NCBI GenBank assembly: GCA_020137815.1
Contig: CM035354.1
Span: 434,001-498,000, forward strand
Source of the DNA: Hormiphora californensis
Taxonomy: Eukaryota; Ctenophora; Tentaculata; Cydippida; Pleurobrachiidae
Reading direction: 5' to 3'
DNA: 64,000 nucleotides
The position numbers and the translations under genes were made by a program. Below, piece by piece: positions 13,126 through 25,030 of the stretch; within the stretch, counting starts at the first letter, position 1, and every line of letters starts with the position of its first letter. The notes beneath the pieces were generated by a model that worked only from the letters and a program-made list of their open reading frames with translations, had not been told where the DNA came from and made no database searches.

Positions 13126-13343
13126 TATAAGTAGACTATTCCTAAGACCATAACCATATAAATGCGTGCAATATATCCTGTATTAGATAGTATACCCAGT
13201 ATACCCAATCTATCTCTCGCTCTCTCCTGCTCAAGCCTTTTGTTACTTTTGCCTGCTAATCGTACGTGTGGTATGCATTTGCACGCAATATATTATACCA
13301 ACCAACCATGCACATCACACCTCCCACTAGGCACACGATGGTA

Positions 13344-13345
<2 letters not shown>

Positions 13346-13402
<57 letters not shown>
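13346..13402. repeat. (CT)n microsatellite
   Basis: Pure CT run. Confidence 0.95.
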
Positions 13403-13403
<1 letters not shown>

Positions 13404-14227
13404 ACCCTCCCTCCCTTGGACTCGTGTATAACTGTGCACACTTTGGAGACATAGACTAGCATATTATTCGCAGTTGAATGGCCGACACCTTTAATCTGCT
13501 GTACAACTGTAACTGCCTACTTTAATAACACCATGTTCCTTCAATTGCTCCGACAGACGAACAAATGACGTGGTTTGTGCGTCGTTTGTCAGTGTTTAAA
13601 TTGTGCCAATGGAACAGCGTGGGCACTTTTTCAATACCCCCCCCCCCCCATGGAACTGAGGTGTGAGATAGAGAGACTGTCTGACTAGGAGCTTTATATG
13701 ACTAACCGTTTAACCGCAAAGAACGAAACTATTTAGCCCAAATGATCATATTCTAATGATGTAAGTCTTTCTAATTTCGGAGACGTCGCATTTGTTTCAG
13801 GGGGGATTTCTTCCCAGTTCGTAGAGTTAACTATCCCTTGGTTAAGTGAGAGACGGGGGTTAGACGGTTCCCCTCTGGCTAAATGTTTATTTTCTCTCCC
13901 AACTGCACCCCCCTTGATAAAGTCTGGCAGCTAGTTCTTGTCTTAAACGTCTCGGCATTTTATACGCCTACGTGCAGTTCTTGCTCTAATAATGTTTTGA
14001 ATTTATTTTTGTTTTAGCTGGAATGAATATAATGATACCCATGAACGTATAAAGAAAGCTACAACAAAACATCAAAGGATATTAATTTGGAGTCACCTAG
14101 ATACATCATCTACCACCCAGTTTGAAACAGGAGTTCCCACTTTCTAATCGAACAGCTCCTAAGTGAAACAAGATCAGCCCCATCTACAGGCACCATATCC
14201 GATTTATGGTATTTTTCTGCTGTACAG
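13403..14227. other. No gene seen
   Basis: Ordinary sequence leading to the candidate exon at 14228; poly-C at 13640-13650. Confidence 0.45.
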
Positions 14228-14452
14228 TGAATGTCCTACGTGGGAGCCGTGGGAAGCACAACAACACAGTTAAACCAGTTGCCAGCACTACCAGCAGCAG
14301 CACCCGCGGGTCTGGTACCTGTACCACCAAGACTACCACAACCAAGATCCGATACCAGGAGGCGAGGAGGAGATTATCCCTGCAGAATAATAGCTCACAC
14401 AGGAAGTTATCTCACCATCAGATTAGGAGAATTTCTACTGCGGACATTCTAC
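14228..14452 (+). CDS. Candidate isolated exon, basic Ser-rich (possible 5' exon of PDE3-like gene)
   Basis: A pyrimidine tract and acceptor (tttttctgctgtacag) precede an open frame of 225 nt that ends at CTAC|GTGATG. The frame gives a Ser/Thr-rich peptide followed by the basic stretch RRRLSLQNNS, RKLSHHQ and RRISTADIL, which contains three PKA-type R-x/R-R-x-S sites. Regulatory N-terminal parts of PDE3 enzymes carry such sites, so it could belong to the gene at 39.7-48.3 kb, but that would need very long introns. The frame one base off is also open here, so coding is not proven. A G-rich minisatellite begins immediately after it. Confidence 0.38.
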
Positions 14453-14454
14453 GT

Positions 14455-15175
14455 GATGATGGTGGTGCGGACTCCTCACTTAAGGTACATGTTGGGGGGC
14501 TGATGGTGCGGACTCCTCTGCACGAAAAGTACATGTTGGGGGGGCAGACTCCTCGCTAAAGGTACATGTTGGGGGGGGGGGTTGGTGGGGCGGACTCCTC
14601 GCTAAAGGTACATGTTGGGGGGGGGGGTTGGGGGGGGCGGACTCCTCGCTAAAGGTACATGTTGGGGGGTGGGTGGTGCGGACTCCTCACTAAAGGTACA
14701 TGTTGGGGGGAGGGGGGGGGGGGTGCGGACTCCTCGCTAAAGGTACATGTTGGGGGGTGCGGACTCCTCGCTGAAGGTATGTTGGGGGGGGGGGGTGCGG
14801 ACTCCTCACTAAAGGTACATGTTGGGGGGTTGGTGGTGCGGACTCCTCACTAAAGGTATGTTGGGGGGGTGCGGACTCCTCACTAAAGGTATGTTGGGGA
14901 GGGGGGTGCGGACTCCTCGCTAAAGGTATGTTGGGGGGGTTGATGTTGCGGACTCCCCTGCACGAAAGGTACATGTTGGGGGGGGGGGGTGGACTCCTCA
15001 GTGAGTCCTCACTAAAGGTATATTGGGAGGTTGATGGTGCGGACTCCCCTGCACAAAAGGTATGTTGGGGGGGGGTGGTGCGGACTCCTCACTAAAGGTA
15101 CATTTTGGGGGGGGGGTCGGTGCGGACTCTCCTGCACGAAAGGTATGTTGGGGGTTGATGGTGCGGACTCCCCAC
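14455..15175. repeat. G-rich minisatellite, about 18 copies with variable G-tracts
   Basis: Unit GTGCGGACTCCTC(A/G)CTAAAGG-TACATGTT followed by 6-14 Gs; a second variant has CCTGCACGAAAGG. Spacing 24-49 bp. Open frames here follow the repeat and are not believed. Confidence 0.93.
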
Positions 15176-15383
15176 GACATGTATGTATTGTAGTTAGGGG
15201 GCGTAATGTTAGTTTTGGTTACTGTTGGTTGTGCTAAACACTAACCGTAACCCACCCCCCCTGTTTAGTGCTTTACTACAGCTGTAATGTGGTGGTACGG
15301 AGCATTTAATTCGGGTAAATTCCTGGAAAATCACATTTGGTAAAACTCGAATGGCTTAAATGCGTCTAGTAGTATATTTTTGC

Positions 15384-15424
15384 CTAGCTCGACCCCATTT
15401 CGCGAGGGAGGGTTAGAACATAAC
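15384..15424 (+). repeat. Dispersed hairpin/GGGTTAGAACATAAC element
   Basis: GCTCGACCCC, a short stem-loop, then GGGTTAGAACATAAC at 15410-15424. One of four single-copy members. Confidence 0.6.
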
Positions 15425-15999
15425 AAGTATATTTTGTATACATCCAGGTGTATTCCGTGGATGGGATGTGTGTGTGTTACTAGGTGCACCATGTCCCACG
15501 TGTGTGCATGTAATGAATTGGAGGGGGCTGTGAGGTTGCAATTATATTACATTTGCTACTGTAAGTAAGTATATATTCAGTTGCAGTTACAGTCAATCAA
15601 AGATCTCTCATTTAACTAACTGCATATGGTGGTCGGTACATTTTTGCGAGGTTCAGTTAGTACTTAGTTGGTCATAGCGTTAGTTGGTTAAAGCGTTTTG
15701 GCTCAATTCGAAAAATATTCTTTAGAATTGAAGTGGGCAACAATTTTATAACGTTTCTCCGCTTTTTATCCCTGCATGTAGTGGAGGTTGATACAGTACA
15801 TACACCCTACGTCACAGGAAATCCACATGTAATAGCCGTCACTCTGCCCAACTAATCGGTACTGGGCGAAATTATGATCTATATCGTAGGATGATTAGCA
15901 TACATCATGGCTCAGCTATAGCATTACAAAAGTCTATAGTTGCTTTATGCTGACCTAGTAGTACGTAATGTTCCAATTTAGGTGTTCGAAGGCCTTCAT

Positions 16000-16085
16000 T
16001 GTAGACTGTTTCTAGGGGAAGATAGACTGATGTAGACTGTTTCTAGGGGAAGATAGACTGATGTAGGCTGTTTCTAGCCAAGATA
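16000..16085. repeat. 31-bp direct repeat, about 2.7 copies
   Basis: TGTAGACTGTTTCTAGGGGA at 16000 and 16031, with a variant at 16062. Confidence 0.9.
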
Positions 16086-16611
16086 GTTATAATGACAAGT
16101 TAAATAAAAACCATACAAGAGGACTTTCAACTCTCTGCCTGCAGCTCGTAACCCCCCGTCATGACAATGCTCAATTAGACTCACTTTGTGGGAGTAGGTA
16201 ACATGTATAATGCAGAACTAGGCACGCATGTTTAAACCCTTTGTTTGTATCCCAAATGTCGCGTCCTTGAGATTGTGCAGTAAAGGAGGTGGAAACTAGG
16301 AGGGAGACACGTCCAAAATAAACTCCGTGTTTTGACCTGTCTGAACTGTATAATGACCTCCCACATCCAGGACGTGTCTCTACACCCTCCTAGTGTTGCG
16401 TCCTTCCCCATTGTGGATCATTTCGTTACGCAACCGAGCTGCTACTTCGACACGCTTCCTTACGTCATCCCTAATTAGGATAATAGCTACAATAAACATA
16501 GATCTAGCTATTATAGCTAAAATGAATCCTCATAAATTTAGATATTAAACTTCAATAAAAAACAAGATTGTGGCTTGGCCCTCTCTACTTCTTTCTCATT
16601 CCCACAGTCTC

Positions 16612-16764
<153 letters not shown>

Positions 16765-17020
16765 CCATTACTATATATTTCTTGACCACTACCCTCCTCA
16801 AAGTTGTGAAGGCCATCAATTATGGCATAATTCAATAGACTGTTGGTTCAGTACGCACTACGCTCGTCTCGCCTCTCTTCATTTTCCCCTTACAATTGTG
16901 ACAATATTAATTTTCAAATTTGGGTTGAGATCCCCCAGTAGGATGAGGGTTAATGCATTACCTACGCCATAACCCCAGCGGGTCTGATGTGTTTTTAGCC
17001 TGTTTGAGCATGGTGTGATG

Positions 17021-17124
17021 CAGGAACCGACCGAATCAGGAAATACTGGTCCCTGATTGGCTGATAACCAGTCACGTGACCTAAATAACGAGTTCTGATT
17101 GGTTGTTTAGCCTGTTTGAGCCTG
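17021..17124. mobile_element. hAT-like MITE, copy 1 (right end altered)
   Basis: Starts CAGGAACCGACCGAATC; perfect 8-bp target duplication GTGTGATG at 17013-17020 and 17125-17132. The right inverted repeat has been replaced by a sequence resembling the left flank (TTTAGCCTGTTTGAGC occurs on both sides). Holds CTGATTGG twice and GTCACGTGAC once. Confidence 0.8.
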
Positions 17125-17132
17125 GTGTGATG

Positions 17133-18125
17133 TTTTAGGAATAGGTATACGGTGTTTTTACTTACTTGTTGTTGTTGTTGTTGAATCGTTCTAGCTCCTG
17201 CTAATAAAATTAAGAGTCAAAATAGTCAGCAGATCTAATATATATATATAATTGGGTCTCAGGAAATGGGATCGGAGGATTCTGATTCCCAGATTCCTAA
17301 GACGTCAAACAGACAAACAAATTCGAGAGGAGTCTGATTCCTAATTTCGTTCCACAGAATAACGGTGTCTATGATCAGAATTAGGAATGGTGTGTGTGTG
17401 ATGAAGGTTGAATGACTATCCTCGTGTGAAGGTAGTGTCTTATTTCACTCAGGGGGGAACACTGCAGGTTACATCAATGAACTCTCCTCCTCCCTCCAGC
17501 CTGTCTCTCTCTCTCCCAGAGTGTCAACCCACACACAGCTGTATATAGTTGTAGCTTCTTCATTCTGCTGAGTGCTGTCTGGCTCCTATCCAACTCTATC
17601 AGATCTGTCATCCACAACACCTGATAGATAGAACACCTGATATAGTGTGTCGACTAAAGTCCTGTTTTATAGAGCTCTAACTTCTATAACACTTCTTTAA
17701 CACCGGTGTTGGTCGAGTCGCTTGACACTGTATGAACAATTCAAGGTGTTGGTATCTTTGGTGGTTTCAGACATTTACCTCTAGTTTTCATTCAGTCTTG
17801 AAGATGCTAAGTACCACCCATTTTAGTTTGTTTTTTGTGCTTTTTTATAAGCACGTTGAAAGATTTTCTTTATAAAATCATCTTCCGGTTAATGACCTCT
17901 TTCTCTAGTTAGATTGACCCCTTTTGATTAAATATCTCTTTAAAATAAAAGTGGTGTGCCATTGTTTCATAGCACAACGGTGCGAACTTTAGTATTTTGA
18001 TCGACATTGTCTTGAATCTTGATCTTCAGTGTGGCTCCTTGTTCTTCAGTACTACTACTGCAGCTGTCTGGCTCCTAGCCTCCGCAGCGACCTACATACC
18101 CCCTCCTCCTCCGCAGCATACCACT
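17133..18125. other. No gene seen
   Basis: Short (TTG)n at 17168-17183; AT-rich otherwise. Confidence 0.5.
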
Positions 18126-18580
18126 GCAGCTTTTATGTTCTAACCCTAGCAGGCAGAACTGCAGCTGTTATGTTCTAACCCCAACAGGCAGAACTGCAGC
18201 TGTTATGTTCTAACCCCAACAGGCAGAACTGCAGCTGTTATGTTCTAACCCCAACAGGCAGAACTGCAGCTGTTATGTTCTAACCCCAGCAGGCAGAACT
18301 GCAGCTGTTATGTTCTAACCCCAACAGGCAGAACTGCAGCTGTTATGTTCTAACCCCAACAGGCAGAACTGCAGCTGTTATGTTCTAACCCCAACAGGCA
18401 GAACTGCAGCTGTTATGTTCTAACCCCAGCAGGCAGAACTGCAGCTGTTATGTTCTAACCCCAACAGGCAGAACTGCAGCTGTTATGTTCTAACCCCAAC
18501 AGGCAGAACTGCAGCTGTTATGTTCTAACCCCAGCAGGCAGAACTGCAGCTGTTATGTTCTAACCCTAGCAGGCCACTGC
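18126..18580. repeat. 35-bp minisatellite, 13 copies
   Basis: Units start every 35 bp from 18126 to 18546 (GCAGCTGTTATGTTCTAACC...), varying mainly at one A/G. Each unit contains the reverse complement of the dispersed GGGTTAGAACATAAC motif (one-base difference in the first copy). Confidence 0.95.
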
Positions 18581-18943
18581 AGCAGCTCCTCAGCATACTG
18601 CAGCTGGTAAAAACTCTGAATGATGACGTCATCAAGCCAGCTTGCAGATCTCAACGTCTGGTGTGTCTACTTTAATGTAGTTTTAATGGGCATAATTCTC
18701 TGTATCAACCCTCTCTATCTCCGATATATCAGATCACATGTACCCAATACCGGCATCGTGATTGAGAATCGAGAAATGCATAATGGATAATGACTTTCAG
18801 GTGACGCTCTTGAACGCAAAGGATCTCCATTATCAGCGATCAAAAATTATCACGGGGTTTCCCGGCCCTGATCGGTCTAGATTGGTTTAGCTAGTCGAGA
18901 TATACCTGCTTTCTCTCTTTGTCTATATCGATGTGTAGCTCTT

Positions 18944-19051
18944 AGTAGGAGACACTAGCGTGGTACGCGCAAAAAAACGCGCGCCACATACCTATTATAA
19001 CAGGTGTGTGGCACACACTTTTTTGCGCGTACCACGCTAGTGTCTCCTACT
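18944..19051. mobile_element. 108-bp foldback MITE
   Basis: AGTAGGAGACACTAGCGTGG pairs with CCACGCTAGTGTCTCCTACT; the stem continues through GTACGCGCAAAAAA with small mismatches near the loop. Confidence 0.85.
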
Positions 19052-19966
19052 ATCTTTCCATCTGAAATCCTCAGGTAGAATGATGCTAGATTCGGCCGGT
19101 TGTGTCTCTGATCAAGGAGATACCATTTCTACAGTTCTAGTTGTACACATATGTATACATTGTATACATATACATATACATGTACACATGTACAGTCTCA
19201 CTCAGCCACCACTATAACAATTGTAACTAATGCTTGTGCTATACAATATTTGCACCCCTTCCAGCTCCCTATAATTAGCATATTGACAAAGCAGTTGTAG
19301 TTGTGGTCGAGGGGGGTGATCGCTTTGTGTTGCACAGATTGCGAGGGCTGGTATTTAGGTAGTCTACGCTTTGTTGTCAAATGTGGGACATTTGATTTGT
19401 TAGTAGTACTGTGACCTTTTTATCCTAGTTGGATTCCAATGTTAGTTTGTACTGATTAGTATAGTGTGAAGGTATAATATGTACCTCGAGAAGCTTGAGC
19501 ACGGCACCTGTGAAGGGCGAATGACTGGAGAACTTGTGTTCAATATAAGGAAAGCGAGGGTAGTCTACCGCTCTAAGAGGGATCCCTATATAATAAGTTC
19601 AGGCTAGGGGAAGTCTGAAAAAACCAGAAGTCTGTCTGATGCCGGGCGGTGAGGAGTGAATAGCAAAGAAAATTTCTACGCCATCGGCCATTTCAATACA
19701 AAATATAGTACCTACCTACGTCATTCACACAGCCCCACTAGGTTTTTAGCACCTGTCCTACCTATAATTCTTGTCCCTTTCTTCCCCCCGTCTCTCTCTC
19801 TGGGGCGAGCCCTCTATCATCATCATATTATATGGCTCAGCTGCAACGAATTATCTCAACTCGGCTTTTTGTTTTATCTCCATGGAGCACCCGGGTCCCC
19901 GTTGTTATTTTCCTTCTTTTACGGATGGCGGGGTTGGGCATACTAGCAGCTTCTTTTAGCACCTAT

Positions 19967-20057
19967 GTTCCGTGGCTTAATATTGAGGCGTGGTGACTGC
20001 AAGGGTCGAACACTCCGCCCTCCTAATGACCGGCGCCTCAATAATAAGCCACGAAAC
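19967..20057. repeat. Hairpin repeat
   Basis: GTTCCGTGGCTTAATATTGAG pairs with CTCAATAATAAGCCACGAAAC across a 40-bp loop. Possibly a short foldback element. Confidence 0.6.
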
Positions 20058-20389
20058 ATTGACCGCGGCCGGTTCTTTTGTTCCCGTTGGTGACATTCCT
20101 TCTTGATTCCTTCTTGAGCCGAATTAAATACTTGACCCCAACTTGTTTTCCACAGGATTTACCGTTCATATATTTTATATGAACTATAACTATATATCTA
20201 ACCGCACTTTGTTCTTCTTAGCGATAATTAGCCTGTAATTAAAATGACACTACTTTGTCATAAGCGGCGTTTATTGCATGGATATTTAGCTCATATTTAT
20301 ACTGTACAGTGTAATTACGGTTGTTACTCAGTGTTGCCTTTACATAAAACCGACTGTTGAATTGACTAGTTCGACTCTCTTTTTGCGAG

Positions 20390-20440
20390 CTCCGCCTGAG
20401 CATTTACAATTAATGTTAAGGACGGGTTAGAACGTATAAC
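20390..20440 (+). repeat. Dispersed hairpin/GGGTTAGAACATAAC element, variant
   Basis: AGCTCCGCC, an imperfect TTTAC..GTTAA stem, then GGGTTAGAACGTATAAC. Confidence 0.5.
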
Positions 20441-20930
20441 AACTGTTGAAGCTACTTTGCATTCAGTATAAATTGAATAGTGAGATATTTATCAAACTAA
20501 TCTTGATGCAGCTGGTACAGCAGGGAGCATGAAACGAACTACACAACCTAAAAAACACCCAAAATACGGAAAATCTGTGTCATTACCACTAATTGTTCGA
20601 AAGGTACACAATTTGGAAATTAGTCATTGGGTCATACACAATTTACAAATAAAAGGGAACCGATTCAAATAGTAACGCCCTTTTTTATTCGCTCTTGGGT
20701 AACCAGTTGAGCACTCTCGGTGGGGGGCTTCTTCTACGTGTGTCATGCAAAATTTACATTTTATTTACGAAATGGGGTGGGTTTAACTGTGGTGTGTCCC
20801 GTGTCATGTTTGTTTGTTTGATTGATTTAAAAAGTTTAGCAAACTCACCATTAGTTTTGCAATCCCAGCCAAAATTCCATACGATTAACCCCACTTTTCT
20901 TTTCAGGTAAGTTACACGGTCCGTTAATAA

Positions 20931-21030
20931 NNNNNNNNNNNNNNNNNNNNNNNNNNNNNNNNNNNNNNNNNNNNNNNNNNNNNNNNNNNNNNNNNNNNNN
21001 NNNNNNNNNNNNNNNNNNNNNNNNNNNNNN
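20931..21030. other. Assembly gap, 100 N
   Basis: Exactly 100 Ns, the usual placeholder for a gap of unknown size. It is followed directly by a CT/T-rich low-complexity stretch. Confidence 0.99.
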
Positions 21031-22120
21031 TTTTCTCTCTCTCTTTTTTTTTTTTTTTTTTTTTTACTTTTTTATATCCCCTCCCTTTACCCCCCCCCCC
21101 CTTTTTTTCTTTCTATTTCTTTTTCCTTTTTTCTTCTCCCCTTCCTCTTCTTCCCTTTTTTTTTCCCACCCCCGTTCTTTCAATAATTAATTAAAACCCC
21201 CCTTTTTCTATTCCTATTTTTTTCCCCTTTTTTCCTTTTCCTTCCCTTCCTTTTTCTTCCTTATCTTTTTTTCCCTTTTATCCCTCCCCTTTCCCCCTTT
21301 TTCCTCTCTCCTTCTCTCCTTCTTTTCCCCCCTGTTAAACAGCGTACAAACTCGTCCAGACCTTCTTTTACTGTTCACATACACACACAGTCCCTTCTTC
21401 TCTTTGGTGACCACTCTCTCATTGCCTTTCTGTACATAGTGTTGCTTCAAAAAGTTGACTATTTAAGAAAAATTTTAAACCCCATATTTTATGGCGGTTT
21501 TTTTTTTGCAATAGAGGACATATCAGCTCTTTGCATGTGCCTTGTGTGTTTACCCCAATTTCCATTAGGGGCCATTTAAAATTTCAAAAAATCAGATAAT
21601 ACGCCGTATAACCGATTTGCCCATGGAAATTTTGTGACAGGGGCGGATCCAACAGGGGGGGGTTGGGGCAGCTCGCAGCAGGCCCCGCTGCCCCGAATGG
21701 GGTCCAGGGGCAAAGTTCCTGATGGGGGTCTAGAAGCCCCCGGAAAAACTTTAGTTTTTCAACCAATTATGAGCATTTTTAATCACCCAGCATTTTTAGT
21801 TTTAATAAGAATAACTTTCGTTGGGTGAAATAAAACCCCCTTAATTTTTCTTCTAATTTAACAAAACAATTTCTAAAGAAACGAGCCCCCAAATTTGAGA
21901 GTTTTTAACCTTATTTCCAGACACTTTTTGCCAATAAAGTGGGGGTGCTTTTGAAATGTTAATTATCAGCTTTTGTTTTGCCCCCTTTCCTACCATTTTC
22001 AATAAACGCCCCCCCACCCACGCACGATACGATTAAATGGGGTTTTATTTATATGAATGAATTTTTTTCCCCAAATTTGTCCTCTCTCCCCCCTCTCTCC
22101 CCCCCCCCTCTCCCCACGTT
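21031..22120. other. Low-complexity, probably poor consensus after gap
   Basis: Pyrimidine-only text with ragged homopolymers to about 21340, then AT-rich sequence. CAGGGGCGGATCCAACA at 21638 resembles the end of a DNA transposon, but no partner end is seen. Confidence 0.7.
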
Positions 22121-23140
22121 TTTACGGTTTTGGGATGTCCTTACACTCTCAAGTTTTATTTTAGGTTTTGTACGACACGTGTTTTGCAGTACACGTCACT
22201 ATCAGCTACATGTGTAAATCTTAATCCATGGGTATCATGTTGAGAAACTTCAGTCCGTGATTGAAAATTTAGGTTTTTAGTAGTATAGCTGTACGACTGA
22301 GAAATGATACTGATTCCACTATCAATATGGTGTAAACGCTGGCCTAATAAATCGAAAATGCTGGTCATTTTAGCCTCTATACTAAATTTCTAAGTTGATT
22401 TAAATGGCTTTTTAGCCGCAATCTAAAAGCATCTTTAAAACTGGAGTTTGACAAAGGATGTCACCTCCGACTGGAAACTCCAAATTATATATATCGTGTA
22501 CTGAGTTAGAGGGAAAGGAGAAATAGGGGGAAGTTATCCGTCCGGTAAGTCGAAGTTTGAGAGAAAAAAAGGGAGTCCCGGCCCTTATTTGGTCCTCTTA
22601 GAGCCCCCGACACAATCGCAGTCATGCCGGTCATGTATGCACATATCGTCAAAAATAGTTTTAGTAAGTCGGAGAGAGATATGATTCGATAGAGAGGTGT
22701 CATGAGAGAGGTAGACTGGGGGATTTATACAGAGAGAGAGATCAATATAGGCATGGCTTGATTAAGCGGTTGTCAGATTATATAACCACTTAACACATCA
22801 CAAGCACAATAACCAGTATTTAGTAAATCCCTTCCTTCCTCAGCTTGTAGTAGTTGTTGTTATTGTTACACATGTTGCAGCTCTATCTATCTCAAAATGG
22901 ACACCCCGATTTACCGGGAAACCATTGCATCCGAGAATCCTGGTAAATCGGAGTCCAAAGCTGTAATATTATGGTGTTGCATCACCATTTCGAGTTATCT
23001 TTATGTTTCCCTCGCCTTCCACGGATCCCTCTTTCTCTTTTTACCATTTGAACTATTGATCCTATTTAAATTCATTCGATATAAATCTCTCTCAAACTTG
23101 CACAACTTTCCAACCAAACCACCCACCACTCCTTTATAGC
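22121..23140. other. No secure gene
   Basis: Short GA patches and the degenerate pogo-like element at 22899; a hydrophobic 80-codon frame (22897-23139) starts inside that element and is not trusted. Confidence 0.45.
22899..22957. mobile_element. Pogo/Tigger-like mini-MITE, degenerate copy
   Basis: GGACACCCCGATTTACCGGG at the left and TGGTAAATCGGAGTCCA at the right form inverted ends of the same family as the copies at 23961, 53660 and 54409. Confidence 0.6.
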
Positions 23141-23768
23141 AGCGATCCTGTAATTTCTGATCGTGACCCAGATTTGGTTGGTATACCTCCATCAACCGTG
23201 TTCTGCTATGCCCACCACCCCGGCCAGTATTACTACATATCCAGCTACCGTCACTGGTTATCGGTAACTGTATCGGTAAACTATAATAGTTCGGATTCGT
23301 AAATCTCCTAGGCAGGGGAGTGATATTCCTCCTCGGATCTTCTCATCTCTTGCGTTGGACTGTCAAAAATAATATCAGAGCCTCATCACTACGAGGGACC
23401 CCCCGACATCTGTCTTCATATCGTTATTATATTGCTGGCCGTATTACGTTATCCGTACCATCATGGGAATCTGCACCTCTCACAAGATCTCAGTTTCCAT
23501 TACGCAGCTCCAGAAAAACAGTTTTATCAGGATAATGAAGAAGAAATCAATTGCTCCCTCCGCTCCTACAACAACGGAGGAGGATAATAACAGCTCACCG
23601 CTGGAGTATGTTTGGACACCCCGGCAACCCCATGGCCAGTGGACATTTCATCAGTGCCATAGCAACCATAATGCAGATAACCATGGCAACCATAATGCGG
23701 ATAACGGCGGTACACGAAATGGACATGCTAAAGTTAATCATGATACACCAAATAATGTATGGGCCTAG
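23141..23768 (+). CDS. Unresolved coding potential, several overlapping open frames
   Basis: This stretch stays open in more than one frame. One frame from about 23141 (after the acceptor-like cactcctttatag) reads a Tyr/His/Pro-rich segment ending at a possible donor TTATCG|GTAACT (23261). A second, ATG-initiated frame at 23463-23768 gives 101 residues with a basic start (IMKKKS), EYVWTPRQPHGQW and an Asn/His-rich tail made from an imperfect repeat; a third frame is open from about 23330 to 23577. I recognise no family. It may contain one or two real exons, or may be chance. Base composition is more even than in the flanks. Confidence 0.22.
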
Positions 23769-23960
23769 CTGTCTAATTGGTATATTTTATTGCTGTCTAG
23801 CATGTCAGAGCATTGGCCTGGCAGTGTCTAGCGGTACTCTCTCGTTCTGTTTTGTCACGCAATAATCGTACTTTTCATATCGGTTTACTGTTGTCAGTTT
23901 TTTATGTTTCTCCTGTTCTTTTTATGTTATCTGTCGTTCAACTTGTCGAGTAATACTAAT

Positions 23961-24027
23961 AGTCGGACCCCGATTTACCGGGATGCTCGGGGGTAAGTGA
24001 TTTCCCCGGTAAATCGGGGTCGGACTG
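23961..24027. mobile_element. Pogo/Tigger-like mini-MITE
   Basis: 67 bp, AGTCGGACCCCGATTTACCG ... CGGTAAATCGGGGTCGGACTG. The family's CAGTCGGACCCCGA ends and TA targets resemble pogo/Tigger elements. Confidence 0.72.
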
Positions 24028-24216
24028 TCTTATTGTTCACCTGTTTTCTCTATTCATGTTTTATAAAGATGGAACTGTTCATCATTTTCATTTTACCGCA
24101 CCCCCCCCCCCCCTTGACTAATATCCTTTCTATTTTCAGGTAAGTTCAGTTGAGAACGAATACCGTGAGTAGGATAATATTGCTGTCCCCATTTTACCTG
24201 CCCTGCCACCCCCAAC

Positions 24217-24384
24217 CAAACCAACACCCCTAAAAACCAAACCATCACCCCTAGAAACCAAACCATCACCCCTAGAAAACCAACCATCAACCCTAGAAAC
24301 CAAACCAACACCCCTAGAAACCAAACCATAACCCCTAGAAACCAAACCATCACCCCTAGAAACCAAACCATCACCCCTAGAAAC
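24217..24384. repeat. 21-bp minisatellite, 8 copies
   Basis: CCAAACCATCACCCCTAGAAA with single-base changes. The 21-bp period keeps a minus-strand frame open (MVWFLGV repeats); not taken as a gene. Confidence 0.92.
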
Positions 24385-24412
24385 TCATATTATAGTTTCC
24401 TCTCCATTGGTA

Positions 24413-24719
24413 TCTCTATTATAATTTGGAGATGTCGCGTGATGGTCGTTCGTTCAGTGCGTTTCTACGCGACAGTGCTCCTTCATAAAATACTTTATGT
24501 GGCCAAAGCTGTGAAGCTGATATTTACATTTTTGGAACTTCCAGTGGAAGTTTGTTGATATTTTCGAATGACTTTTACTATGCCAGTCTCCATAGTTACC
24601 AATTCAGTTGCCATAGCAACCGTGTTATTGACGTTGAAAGGGGTGAAAAGAACCACCCGGCGAAGCCGGGTGGGTTATCAAAAAGCCCTTACTTGAGGCG
24701 CACCCAATGGGTGCGCTAG
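24413..24719 (+). mobile_element. Helitron-like non-autonomous unit, copy 1
   Basis: Starts TCTCTATTATAATTTGGAG after an A and ends with the palindrome GCGCACCC-AAT-GGGTGCGC overlapping a terminal CTAG. A second stem CACCCGGC-GAA-GCCGGGTG lies about 45 bp before the end. 5' TC, 3' hairpin plus CTRR and no target duplication are Helitron features. Encodes nothing. Confidence 0.82.
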
Positions 24720-25030
24720 TCTATATTATAATTTGGAGATGAACGACGTGGTGGTCGTTCGTTCAGCGGTATCTAAGCGACAAGCTGCTCCTTCATAAAA
24801 CACTTTATATGACCAAAGCTGTAAAGCTGTTACTCACAGTTTTGGAACTTCCAGCGGAAGTTTATTAATATTTTCGAATGCCTTTTAACATACCAGTCCC
24901 CATAGTTACCAATTCAGTTGCCATGGTAACCGTGTTATTGACCTTAAAAGTGGCGAAAAGAACCACTCGGCGAAGCCGGGTGGGTTATCAAAAAAACCCT
25001 TGCTTGAGGCGCACCCAATGGGTGCGCTAG
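24720..25030 (+). mobile_element. Helitron-like non-autonomous unit, copy 2
   Basis: Abuts copy 1 with no extra base: ...CTAG|TCTATATTATAATTT. Same two terminal hairpins and CTAG end; the interior is about 90% like copy 1 by eye. Confidence 0.82.

Larger units (their letters stand above)
15176..16611. other. No gene; small repeats
   Basis: Contains a dispersed hairpin element and a 31-bp repeat (listed), and an imperfect inverted pair AACTAGGAGGGAGACACGTCC / GGACGTGTCTC..CCTCCTAGTGTT at 16293-16395. Confidence 0.5.
19052..20930. other. No gene seen
   Basis: ATGTATACAT-rich palindromic patch at 19145-19193; the rest is AT-rich, with two listed repeats. Confidence 0.5.

Noticed and set aside
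14659-15180. Gly-rich and Pro-rich frames on both strands in the G-rich minisatellite
   Set aside because: Repeat-driven, G-tract lengths vary and shift frame.
18126-18580. CRISPR-like array
   Set aside because: Units are contiguous tandem copies with no unique spacers, in an animal genome; the same holds for the 61943 array.
24093-24374. Minus-strand frame with MVWFLGV repeats
   Set aside because: A 21-bp minisatellite keeps a frame open; no start context, no family.
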